A stretch of DNA of 64,000 nucleotides from an uncultured Clostridia bacterium (GTDB lineage Bacteria; Bacillota; Clostridia; Lachnospirales; Lachnospiraceae). Shown piece after piece: positions 46,941 through 55,194 of this stretch. The DNA is taken from the NCBI GenBank assembly GCA_947385955.1, contig CANDNA010000015.1, forward strand, positions 1 to 64,000, in the 5' to 3' direction. Below the pieces are notes generated by a model, which was not told where the DNA came from, did no database searches, and saw only the letters and a program-made list of their open reading frames with translations. Position 1 is the first letter of the stretch, and the number at the start of each line of letters is the position of its first letter. The position numbers and the translations under genes are program-made.

Positions 46941-48789
46941 AACAACAGACAAAGAGAAGTTTGAGCGTATGGTGGATATCATCAGGCACCGGGGGCCAGA
47001 TGACAGGGGCACATTTTACGAAAATGAAATTGCTCTGGGGCATAGGAGACTGTCCATTATTGATTTATCTCCAGACGGACGGCAGCCGTTCTTTTATCAG
47101 GACAGATATGTGGTGGTATTCAATGGTGAAATTTATAATTATGTGGAATTAAAAGAAGAATTATGCAGAAAAGGATATACTTTTAAAACCAGAACGGATA
47201 CCGAGGTACTGGCAGCAGCGTATGATTGCTGGAAAGCGGGATGCGTCAGAAAGTTTAACGGGATGTGGGCATTTGCAGTCTACGACCGGGCGGAGCAGAA
47301 AATATTCTGCTCCAGAGACCGTTTTGGAATTAAGCCCTTTTATTATACACAACAGGAGGGCATGTTTCTGTTTGCTTCTGAGATAAAACAGTTTTTTGAG
47401 ATGTTGCATCACAACCCGCGTGCGAATAGAGAATGTTTGCTGCAGTTTATTATAAGGGGGCACATGGACTATTGTGAAGAAACAATGTTTCAGGATATTT
47501 TTCAGTTGCCGGGCGGAAGCAATCTGGTGTATAATCTATCGCAGCATACGTATCAGGTTAAAAGATATTATGATATCCGAAATGTTTCCGAAACAGATAA
47601 ATCATATCAAAGGGCCTGCCGGGAGTTTTACAGAAAATTTTATCATTCTGTGGATTTACGGTTGCGGGCAGATGTACCTGTGGGATATTGTCTGTCCGGT
47701 GGACTGGACAGTTCCTCTATTGTCTGTATGGCAGACAGGATTCTGAAAGAGCGGGGAAATGGGTCCGGACAGCATACCATATCCTCTTGTTTTGAAGATA
47801 AGAGATATGATGAGCAGGAATATATTGATGAGGTAGTGTCCAGTACAGATGTGACTCCGCATAAAGTGTTTCCACAGGAAAGCAGACTTTTTTCGGATTT
47901 GGATCGGATCATCTGGCACATGGATGAGCCGTTTGCTTCCACCTCTGTCTATGCCCAATGGAATGTATTTCAGGCGGCAGCAGAAAATGGTCTGAAGGTT
48001 ATGCTGGATGGGCAAGGTGCGGATGAGCAGTTGGCGGGCTATACCGGTTTCTATAAGGTATTGTTTTTTAATTTGTTAAAGAAGGGACAATTTCAGCGTT
48101 TTCGAAAGGAATGGAAGATATACAAAAAGGACAGGGCAAGCACAGAAAACCATATTTCGGTAAAAGAATTGTTGCTATCTACAGTGACTTCTCTGTTTCT
48201 GCCGGATTGTTTTAAGTATCTTCTGAAAAGGATATATTTTAAACTTCCGGGGAAGGAGCAGCCATTCTCACCGGAACTGCTTATGGATGCGCTGAAGAAA
48301 GAAAAAGTTCCGGAGATGAAGGAACCCAGGCTGTATATTGCTGATTCTATGTATTTGGATATGCCGGAATTGCTGCATTATGAAGATCGGGATTCGATGG
48401 CCCATTCTATAGAAAGCAGAGTTCCATTTCTGGATTACAGACTTGCAGAACTTGTTTATTCACTGCCGTTTTCCTACAAGCTGCACAGAGGGATTACGAA
48501 AGCTGTATTAAGGGATGCTCTTACAGGCCTGCTTCCTGATAAAATACGAAACCGCTACAGCAAGTTGGGGTTCGTTACTCCGGAGGATCAATGGATTAAC
48601 AATAATTTTGAGAGATATAAAGAAGAACTAAAGAAATCAGTAAAAAGTCTGTCCGGTCTGCTGGATGAAAAACGTGTCATGGAGTGGTTTGATAAGAATC
48701 AGGGAATTGTTAAAAGACAGGATTTTACGACTTGGAGAATTATTTGTGCCGGACATTGGGCGGAATTATTCCATGTATCTATTTCATAG
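46906..48789 (+). CDS. AsnB-like amidotransferase (third of three), GTG start
   Basis: The 627-residue enzyme starts GTG TGC GGA, which gives fMet-C2-G and preserves the glutaminase nucleophile. The domains are as in the second copy: IRHRGPDDRGTFYE, FNGEIYNYVELKEE, SGGLDSSSIVCMADRI from S264, VMLDGQGADEQLAGYTGFYK and SRVPFLDYRLAELVY. The start lies 35 bases inside the upstream GT gene. Close similarity to the copy at 41932 implies duplication. The likely reaction is amidation of a sugar carboxylate; a separate substrate or position from copy two would explain keeping both. Confidence 0.86.
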   Translation: MCGIAGCISRNKTTDKEKFERMVDIIRHRGPDDRGTFYENEIALGHRRLSIIDLSPDGRQPFFYQDRYVVVFNGEIYNYVELKEELCRKGYTFKTRTDTEVLAAAYDCWKAGCVRKFNGMWAFAVYDRAEQKIFCSRDRFGIKPFYYTQQEGMFLFASEIKQFFEMLHHNPRANRECLLQFIIRGHMDYCEETMFQDIFQLPGGSNLVYNLSQHTYQVKRYYDIRNVSETDKSYQRACREFYRKFYHSVDLRLRADVPVGYCLSGGLDSSSIVCMADRILKERGNGSGQHTISSCFEDKRYDEQEYIDEVVSSTDVTPHKVFPQESRLFSDLDRIIWHMDEPFASTSVYAQWNVFQAAAENGLKVMLDGQGADEQLAGYTGFYKVLFFNLLKKGQFQRFRKEWKIYKKDRASTENHISVKELLLSTVTSLFLPDCFKYLLKRIYFKLPGKEQPFSPELLMDALKKEKVPEMKEPRLYIADSMYLDMPELLHYEDRDSMAHSIESRVPFLDYRLAELVYSLPFSYKLHRGITKAVLRDALTGLLPDKIRNRYSKLGFVTPEDQWINNNFERYKEELKKSVKSLSGLLDEKRVMEWFDKNQGIVKRQDFTTWRIICAGHWAELFHVSIS

Positions 48790-48880
48790 CGGCCAGAGGA
48801 ATGTGGCAATTCATGTGCATGTATACAAAAAGAGTTAGTCGTGTATAAACATATAAAAATAAGAAAAGGGAGATGTACAA

Positions 48881-50197
48881 ATGGGTTTGTATGAAAAATT
48901 GGTAAGCGGAGAGGAAAAGTTGTCACTGGTTGGTCTGGGATATGTAGGGATGCCCATTGCCGTTGCGTTTGCAAGGAAAATCAAAGTAGTAGGGTTTGAC
49001 CTGAATGAACAGAAAATCAATCTGTATAAAAGCGGTATTGATCCGACCAATGAAGTGGGAAATGAAGTGATCCAAAACACAAAGGTGGAGTTTACTGCAG
49101 ATGCATCCAGACTGCAGGAGGCAAAGTTTCATATTGTAGCAGTACCCACACCGGTAAATCGGGATCATACACCGGATTTGTCACCAGTGGAAGGCGCCAG
49201 CCGGATTCTGGGGCAGAATCTGACTAAAGGCTCGGTGGTGGTATTTGAATCTACTGTATATCCGGGTGTAACAGAGGAAATCTGTGTTCCCATACTGGAA
49301 AAAGAATCAGGCCTTACCTGCGGGGTGGACTTTAAGGTGGGATATTCGCCGGAGCGGATCAATCCCGGGGATAAGGTACATCGGCTGGAGACAATTACCA
49401 AGATTGTATCCGGAATGGACAGGGAAACATTGGATGTGATTGCAAAGGTCTATGAACTGGTAGTGGAAGCCGGTGTTTACCGCGCCCAGTCCATTAAAGT
49501 GGCAGAGGCAGCCAAAGTGATAGAAAACAGTCAGAGAGATATCAACATTGCATTTATGAATGAACTGTCTATTATTTTCAATAAAATGGGGATTGATACC
49601 AAGTCTGTTTTACAGGCAGCCGGTACGAAATGGAATTTCCTGAATTTTTATCCGGGGCTGGTTGGCGGCCACTGTATTGGTGTGGATCCTTATTATCTGA
49701 CTTATAAAGCAGAAGAGTTGGGCTATCATTCACAGATTATTCTTGCCGGCCGCCGTATCAATGATGATATGGGAAAATATGTGGCAGAGAGCCTGGTGAA
49801 AAATCTGATCAGGGCAGAAATCCCTGTCAGAGGGGCCAGAGTGGCTATGCTTGGCTTTACTTTCAAGGAAAACTGTCCGGATACCCGCAATACAAAGGTG
49901 ATTGATATTTATAATGAATTGCTGGAATATGGAATAGAGCCTGTTGTGGTAGATCCCGCGGCAGATGTGGAAGAGGCAAAAAAATTATATGGTATTGCTT
50001 TCCAGGATGAAAAAGCCCTTACTGATATGGATGCTGTGATCGTAGCGGTGGCGCATACACAATTTTTGCGTCTTACCAGAGAAGAACTTTCGGCGATGTT
50101 TAAGCAGAATCTGCGTAAGAAGGTATTGATGGATATTAAAGGACTGTATGAGAGAGAAGAGTTTATGACAGAAGATTATATCTACTGGAGGCTGTAA
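48881..50197 (+). CDS. UDP-N-acetylhexosamine 6-dehydrogenase (WbpA/TviB-like)
   Basis: The 438-residue dehydrogenase has LSLVGLGYVGMPIAVAFARK, FESTVYPGVTEEICVPILE and GYSPERINPGDKVHRLETI. The catalytic cysteine is C265 in GGHCIGVDPYYLTYKAEELG, and FTFKENCPDTRNTKV follows. The GGHCIGVDPYYLTYKA form and the NPGD loop mark the WbpA/TviB/WbpO group, which oxidises UDP-GlcNAc or UDP-GalNAc at C6. It is the expected first step for the WlbA-C-B set at 32.7-35.4 kb, and distinct from the AlgD-like enzyme at 4.9 kb. AGGGAGA lies eight bases before the ATG. WecC-type UDP-ManNAc dehydrogenase is a less likely alternative. Confidence 0.88.
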   Translation: MGLYEKLVSGEEKLSLVGLGYVGMPIAVAFARKIKVVGFDLNEQKINLYKSGIDPTNEVGNEVIQNTKVEFTADASRLQEAKFHIVAVPTPVNRDHTPDLSPVEGASRILGQNLTKGSVVVFESTVYPGVTEEICVPILEKESGLTCGVDFKVGYSPERINPGDKVHRLETITKIVSGMDRETLDVIAKVYELVVEAGVYRAQSIKVAEAAKVIENSQRDINIAFMNELSIIFNKMGIDTKSVLQAAGTKWNFLNFYPGLVGGHCIGVDPYYLTYKAEELGYHSQIILAGRRINDDMGKYVAESLVKNLIRAEIPVRGARVAMLGFTFKENCPDTRNTKVIDIYNELLEYGIEPVVVDPAADVEEAKKLYGIAFQDEKALTDMDAVIVAVAHTQFLRLTREELSAMFKQNLRKKVLMDIKGLYEREEFMTEDYIYWRL

Positions 50198-50236
50198 ACG
50201 GATTTGTACAGTGTGGTCTGAGAAGGAATCAACAGA

Positions 50237-52696
50237 ATGGACGATTTTTCATTACTGAGCCAGTTGGTGTGGATGGCTTTGTATCTTTTGGGTACTGCTT
50301 TGGTGGGAAGCGCTGCCGTATGTATATTATTAAGAGCCGGAAACAGTCTGGGGTTTGGCCGGAAAACCTGTTTTTTCTGGGGATTTGCAGGTATTCCCTT
50401 TATTATAGGGATATATATGCTGCTTATGTCGCTGATTCCGATCAGGCTGTCACAGTATTTCTATCTTTTCGGTTTATATGTTATCTGTGCAGCAATCGTG
50501 TTGCGGGACAGAGGGACCATTTGGGAGTTGAGGGCAGAGCTTCATGGGGATTCTGAGAGCGAGCATTACTGGTGTCTTGGAATTATCAGTGCTGTTTTGA
50601 TCACAGAAAGTTGTTTTTGGGAACAGATCTATTATCTGATTCATCGCTCCCTTCCGTTTTTTATTTTCTTTTCAGTAGCGGGCCTGGCTTTGTCAGGGGT
50701 GCTGATGGGATTTTTGCGTATTGGAAAGATCAGAAAAATCTATTTTTGCATTTTTTTTCTGGGATATATCTGCCTGTATTTGAGCAAGTATTTTTCTGAT
50801 CAGAGAATGCGTATGCTGGATAGCGGCATGGCAGACAGAATCATGGTTTTTGTGCAGCTTTTTGCGTTTTTATGTATTTTGTCTTTCCTTATTTTATGGC
50901 TTTTATATGGTAAATGCAAGTCTGCCTATTGGCTGCATCCCAATCCGGGTATCAGATTACTGCCGGTTTTGTTTGTGATACTGACAGGATGTCTGACAAT
51001 GCATGCAATTTATGTGACAAGGATTTTAAAAAGAAATCTGATTGATCTGGCGCTGCTTGCAGCAGGACTGGTTGTGTCTGGCATTTATTTAAAAAAGAGA
51101 AAAGGAAATCTGTTGTGCAGGGATGTGATACAGGCCATCAGCATTGTTACGATTCTGTATTTTTGTACGATCATTTTGCGCAGTGGGCTGGTTCCGGTAA
51201 CCGGGCAGGATGCCATAGAATATTTGAGCAATGCCTTGAAATTTACGGAAAGTATGAACTTTTCGGGAATCAATCATTTTAATGGAGTAGCAGACGGTAG
51301 TCTGCTGGCTATTATTCATCATCCAGGATGGGTACTGTATCTGGCATATGGCCTGCTGTTTACCAGTCCGGGACAGTTCGGATATCCCTGCGATTTTGTG
51401 GCAAGATTTTCAATTCAGAGTAATCTCATCTATATGATGTTTGCCTGTATCGGGTTTTTGCAGATACTGAAACGAAAAAGAGGGGTATCTGCCGGGACGA
51501 TCCTGTTTTTCTTTTATACTGGTCTGGCTGTTATATTCAGCAGTCATACAAGAGATGCCTATCGAATCATTCCGATGATATTTCTGGCAGGTATTCTGGT
51601 CAGCATTGGCCGGCTGCTGAAGCAGGAGCAGCGGCCTTCGACATCTGCCTGCTGGCTTAGCGGCCTGGTATGCATGTGTGTGATGATGGGCCACCCGATC
51701 AATGCGATTGAGAGCCTGGCAATCGTAGCAGCATTTTTTGTCTGGCTTTTATGCAGCAGATTGTTCAGAAAAGAGGTATTTGTCTGGGGACTCGGTTGTA
51801 TCCTGGGTGCAATGCTGGGATGTTATCAGATCATATGGGCTTTTATCAGTACAGGCAGGGCGTCCGGGATAAAGATAGATATCGACCGGCTGCTGGAGGG
51901 AACCGACTATTATGCCAACTATATGCGATACACTGAAGGCAGGCTTGGCGGAGCGGATACGTACCTGGAACGATTGCTCAGGCTGTTGGGGCAGGATCAT
52001 GGAATCCTAGTAATTACTTCCGTGGTGGCGGCAATATTTGCGATTTGCTATCTGATAAAAAAGAGAAATGTAAAAAGTAGTATATTTTATTTCAGTCTGC
52101 TGATTCTGTTTCAGAGCCTTGTATATGTGGATCTGCTGGGATGGTCCGGAATCAGGTTTACCGAGTGGTGTGTGATGAATACAAGATATACTCTGCAGAT
52201 GTATGTTTTTTATGGACTGTATCTGGGGATCATTGTGGACCAGCTGCAGGATAAACCGATGCGCGGACAGAAGTGGATTTCCTGCTTTTTGATTCTGATA
52301 TGTATGATTCCTGTATTGCTGCTTAATATAAAGTGGGAAGGGAAAAAAGTATTTGAGGCATCCTGTGATTTTATAGCAGAATACGATGCGGCGAGAGCGC
52401 TGATCAAAGAAAGAAGCCCTGAAAAGATATTGATTGATAATTATTACTGTAATTATTATCTGGATGACCGGGGTGTGACATTTTTCAGTGATTCTGCAGA
52501 ACAGATACGGAAAGCATCCGATCAGGAGGCATTGTACAGAGAGCTGAAAGAAGAAGGCTATGGTATGATTCTGATTACAGATTCGCTTCGCAATGTTTAT
52601 TGGAAAGATACCTTGTTGGAGAAGTTAACCGAGTCGCCTGATTATATCAGTGACACATTGGAGCAGGAGTATTTTAAGGTATATGTCCTGCGGTAG
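50237..52696 (+). CDS. 819-residue GT-C-like membrane protein, tandem copy 1
   Basis: This integral membrane protein has about fifteen hydrophobic segments. A central loop reads TGQDAIEYLSNALKFTESMN with D325 and E328, followed by GVADGSLLAIIHHPGWVLYL, and an extracytoplasmic tail ends in FFSDSAEQIRKASDQEALYR. I do not recognise a named family. The acidic loop, aromatic-rich helices and soluble C-terminal segment suggest a GT-C-like transferase or polymerase. The next gene is a paralogue of exactly the same length. AGAAGGAA precedes the ATG at eight bases. A Wzy-like polymerase role is possible, since no other clear Wzy is seen. Confidence 0.6.
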   Translation: MDDFSLLSQLVWMALYLLGTALVGSAAVCILLRAGNSLGFGRKTCFFWGFAGIPFIIGIYMLLMSLIPIRLSQYFYLFGLYVICAAIVLRDRGTIWELRAELHGDSESEHYWCLGIISAVLITESCFWEQIYYLIHRSLPFFIFFSVAGLALSGVLMGFLRIGKIRKIYFCIFFLGYICLYLSKYFSDQRMRMLDSGMADRIMVFVQLFAFLCILSFLILWLLYGKCKSAYWLHPNPGIRLLPVLFVILTGCLTMHAIYVTRILKRNLIDLALLAAGLVVSGIYLKKRKGNLLCRDVIQAISIVTILYFCTIILRSGLVPVTGQDAIEYLSNALKFTESMNFSGINHFNGVADGSLLAIIHHPGWVLYLAYGLLFTSPGQFGYPCDFVARFSIQSNLIYMMFACIGFLQILKRKRGVSAGTILFFFYTGLAVIFSSHTRDAYRIIPMIFLAGILVSIGRLLKQEQRPSTSACWLSGLVCMCVMMGHPINAIESLAIVAAFFVWLLCSRLFRKEVFVWGLGCILGAMLGCYQIIWAFISTGRASGIKIDIDRLLEGTDYYANYMRYTEGRLGGADTYLERLLRLLGQDHGILVITSVVAAIFAICYLIKKRNVKSSIFYFSLLILFQSLVYVDLLGWSGIRFTEWCVMNTRYTLQMYVFYGLYLGIIVDQLQDKPMRGQKWISCFLILICMIPVLLLNIKWEGKKVFEASCDFIAEYDAARALIKERSPEKILIDNYYCNYYLDDRGVTFFSDSAEQIRKASDQEALYRELKEEGYGMILITDSLRNVYWKDTLLEKLTESPDYISDTLEQEYFKVYVLR

Positions 52697-52716
52697 GGGA
52701 GGAGATGGTTCGTGTG
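52696..52716 (+). promoter_or_regulatory. Ribosome site favouring a GTG start at 52714
   Basis: GGGGAGGAG (52696-52704) abuts the ATG at 52705, leaving almost no spacer, but lies nine bases before the in-frame GTG at 52714. Starting at the GTG gives a protein of 819 residues, the same as the tandem paralogue. It also aligns VEDFQLISQLIW with MDDFSLLSQLVW and puts the acidic loop at D325 in both. Confidence 0.6.
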
Positions 52717-55173
52717 GAAGATTTTCAGTTGATAAGCCAGTTAATCTGGCTGTCTGTTTATCTTGTGGGTATTATAATAGTGGGTGGTGCTACAGCCAGT
52801 CTGTTTATGAAAATAAGAGAACAGACTGGTATCAATGAAAAAACCTGTTTTTACTGGGGGTATGCGCTTACGCCATTTGTAATAGGCATATATATGTTAT
52901 TTATGTCTTTTCTCCCGGTGAAATTGCCCTATTATGTCTATGTTTTTGTTCTGTACTGTATTGGGGCAGTGATTCTTGTCAGAAACCGACAGTTTATACA
53001 GGTTTTACCCAGATGGCATACAGCAGATTCTTATGATGAAAATTTCTGGTGTCTGGGAGTTGTTTCTGCAACACTTATGATAATCAGTTGTTTTTGGGAA
53101 CAGATCAATTTTATGGTTCAGAATTCCGGCGTTTTTTTTCTCTTTTTTATGTTGTCCGGGCTTTTTCTGGTTGTCGTTTTGACAAGCCGGTTTTTTGTGA
53201 CCAAAATCTGTAAATATACATATTGGTGTGTATTTATTGCAGGCTATATTTGTGTGTATATGAGTAAATTTTTTTCAGACAAGAGGCAGGCGGCTCTGGA
53301 TACCGGAAACAATGCCGCGAAGTGGAGTATGTTTGGGCTCCTTTTCCTGTTTTTCTTTCTGATGTCTGCCATTATCTTGTTTTTGTTGTATTTCAGATGC
53401 GGCCAGGTATATCGTAAGAATGAGAATCTTGTATTGAAAGCCCTGCCGTTGTTTTTTACGATATTTATCGGTTTCCTGGTAGTACATGAATTGTATTTCA
53501 CCAACGGACGGAAAAGAAAAATTGTAGATTTGTTGTTTCTGCTTGCAGTGCTTGCAGTGCTAATGCTTTATAACCAAATCATGAAGGCACCGAAAGAAAA
53601 TGTGATCTATCTGTTGTGCATGATATCAATTGGGTATCTTATTACCATTATTTTAAGGAGCTGCCTGGTTCCGGTGCTGGGGTCCGATGCCATAGAATAT
53701 TTAAGCAATGCTCTGAAATTTACAGAAAGCATGAACTTTTCGGGGATCAATAATTTTAACGGGGTGGCGGACGGGAGTCTGCTTGCGATTATCCATCATC
53801 CGGGATGGGTGTTGTATCTGGCATATAGCATTTTGTTTACCAATCCGGGACAGATGGGATACCCCTGCGATTTTGTGGCAAGATTTTCAATTGAGATGAC
53901 TCTGATCTATATGATATTGGCCTGTCTGGGATTTCTGGAACTCTTTAAAAGGAGAAAGAACGTATATATAGGAGCGGTTTTATTATTTCTTTATAATAAC
54001 ATTGCTATCATTTATAACAATCATACGAGGGACGGTTATCGGATTATTCCCCTGATTATCTGGGGGGGGGTATTACTGAGTACAGCCCGGCTGATTAAAA
54101 AGGGACAGAGACTTACGATATCTGTCTATTGTATCAATGCCCTGATATGTATGTGTGTGATGATGGGGCATCCGATCAATGCGATTCAAAGTGTGGCAGT
54201 TGGAGGGGCGCTTTTTGTCTGGCTTTTGTGCAGCAGACTGTTCAGAAAAGAGGTATTTATCTGGGGAATCAGTTGCATCGTGGGCGCAGCGCTGGGATGC
54301 TATCAGATTATATGGGCTTTTATCAGTACGGGTAAAGCAACCGGAGTAAAGATAGACATTGACCGGCTGCTGGAAGGGACCGACTATTATGCCAACTATA
54401 TGCGCTATACAGAGGGCAGACTTGACGGAGCGGATACGTATCTGGAACGGTTGGGACGGATTTTAGAGCAGGATCATGGAATTTTGGTAATTACTTCTGT
54501 GGTGGCGGCGATATTTGTGATCTGTTATCTGGTGAAAAAAAGAAATGCGAAAAGCAGTATGTTTTTTTTCAGTCTCCTGATTCTGTTTCAGAGCCTTGTA
54601 TATGTGGATTTATTGGGATGGTCTGGAATTAAATTTACAGAGTGGTGTGTGATGAATATCAGATATACCCTGCAGATGTATGTTTTTTATGGACTGTATC
54701 TGGGGGTTATCATTGACCGGGTGATTGATAAACTGCCGTATGGGCGTAGATGGATTCTGTGTTTTCTGGCAATATTTTGTTGTATGCCTGTTTGGATTTT
54801 TAACAGAAGATGGGAGGGAAGCCAATCATACCAGAAAATTGATGACTGCGTGGCAGGCTATCGTGATGTAAAACTCCTGGCTGCAGAAATGAGTCCTGGA
54901 AAAATTTTAATAGACAATTATTTTTGTAATTATTATCTGGATGATCAGGCGATCACGTTTTTCGCTGATCCTGCGGAACAGATACGGAAAGCATCTGACC
55001 AGGAGGCACTGTACAGAGAGCTGAAAGCGGATGGCTATTGTATGATCCTGATCACAGATACGTTTCGGGATGTGTACTGGAAGGATACGTTAATGGAAAA
55101 CCTGACAGAGTCTCCAAAGTATATCCGTGAGACATTTGACAAGGGAAACTTTAATGTATACATCATAAGATAA
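52714..55173 (+). CDS. 819-residue GT-C-like membrane protein, tandem copy 2
   Basis: This is a paralogue of the gene before it, with the same topology and the loop LGSDAIEYLSNALKFTESMN (D325, E328). Long stretches of the middle and C-terminal thirds are nearly identical to copy 1, while the N-terminal third differs more. A run of nine G (54062-54070) lies inside the frame, encoding part of IIWGGVLL, and could slip. The start is taken at GTG for the reasons given with the ribosome site; ATG 52705 would add three residues. Function as for copy 1, possibly with a different sugar or acceptor. Confidence 0.6.
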   Translation: MEDFQLISQLIWLSVYLVGIIIVGGATASLFMKIREQTGINEKTCFYWGYALTPFVIGIYMLFMSFLPVKLPYYVYVFVLYCIGAVILVRNRQFIQVLPRWHTADSYDENFWCLGVVSATLMIISCFWEQINFMVQNSGVFFLFFMLSGLFLVVVLTSRFFVTKICKYTYWCVFIAGYICVYMSKFFSDKRQAALDTGNNAAKWSMFGLLFLFFFLMSAIILFLLYFRCGQVYRKNENLVLKALPLFFTIFIGFLVVHELYFTNGRKRKIVDLLFLLAVLAVLMLYNQIMKAPKENVIYLLCMISIGYLITIILRSCLVPVLGSDAIEYLSNALKFTESMNFSGINNFNGVADGSLLAIIHHPGWVLYLAYSILFTNPGQMGYPCDFVARFSIEMTLIYMILACLGFLELFKRRKNVYIGAVLLFLYNNIAIIYNNHTRDGYRIIPLIIWGGVLLSTARLIKKGQRLTISVYCINALICMCVMMGHPINAIQSVAVGGALFVWLLCSRLFRKEVFIWGISCIVGAALGCYQIIWAFISTGKATGVKIDIDRLLEGTDYYANYMRYTEGRLDGADTYLERLGRILEQDHGILVITSVVAAIFVICYLVKKRNAKSSMFFFSLLILFQSLVYVDLLGWSGIKFTEWCVMNIRYTLQMYVFYGLYLGVIIDRVIDKLPYGRRWILCFLAIFCCMPVWIFNRRWEGSQSYQKIDDCVAGYRDVKLLAAEMSPGKILIDNYFCNYYLDDQAITFFADPAEQIRKASDQEALYRELKADGYCMILITDTFRDVYWKDTLMENLTESPKYIRETFDKGNFNVYIIR
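54062..54070 (+). repeat. Homopolymeric G9 tract inside a membrane protein gene
   Basis: Nine consecutive G follow TCT at 54061 inside the second tandem membrane protein gene; the matching stretch of copy 1 reads TTTCTGGCAGGTATT, with no run. Gain or loss of one G would shift the frame about 450 codons into the protein. Such tracts are common sites of slipped-strand phase variation in surface-glycan genes, but variation is not shown by one sequence. Confidence 0.7.
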
Positions 55174-55194
55174 TGGACAGTTGGGAGAAAAAAT

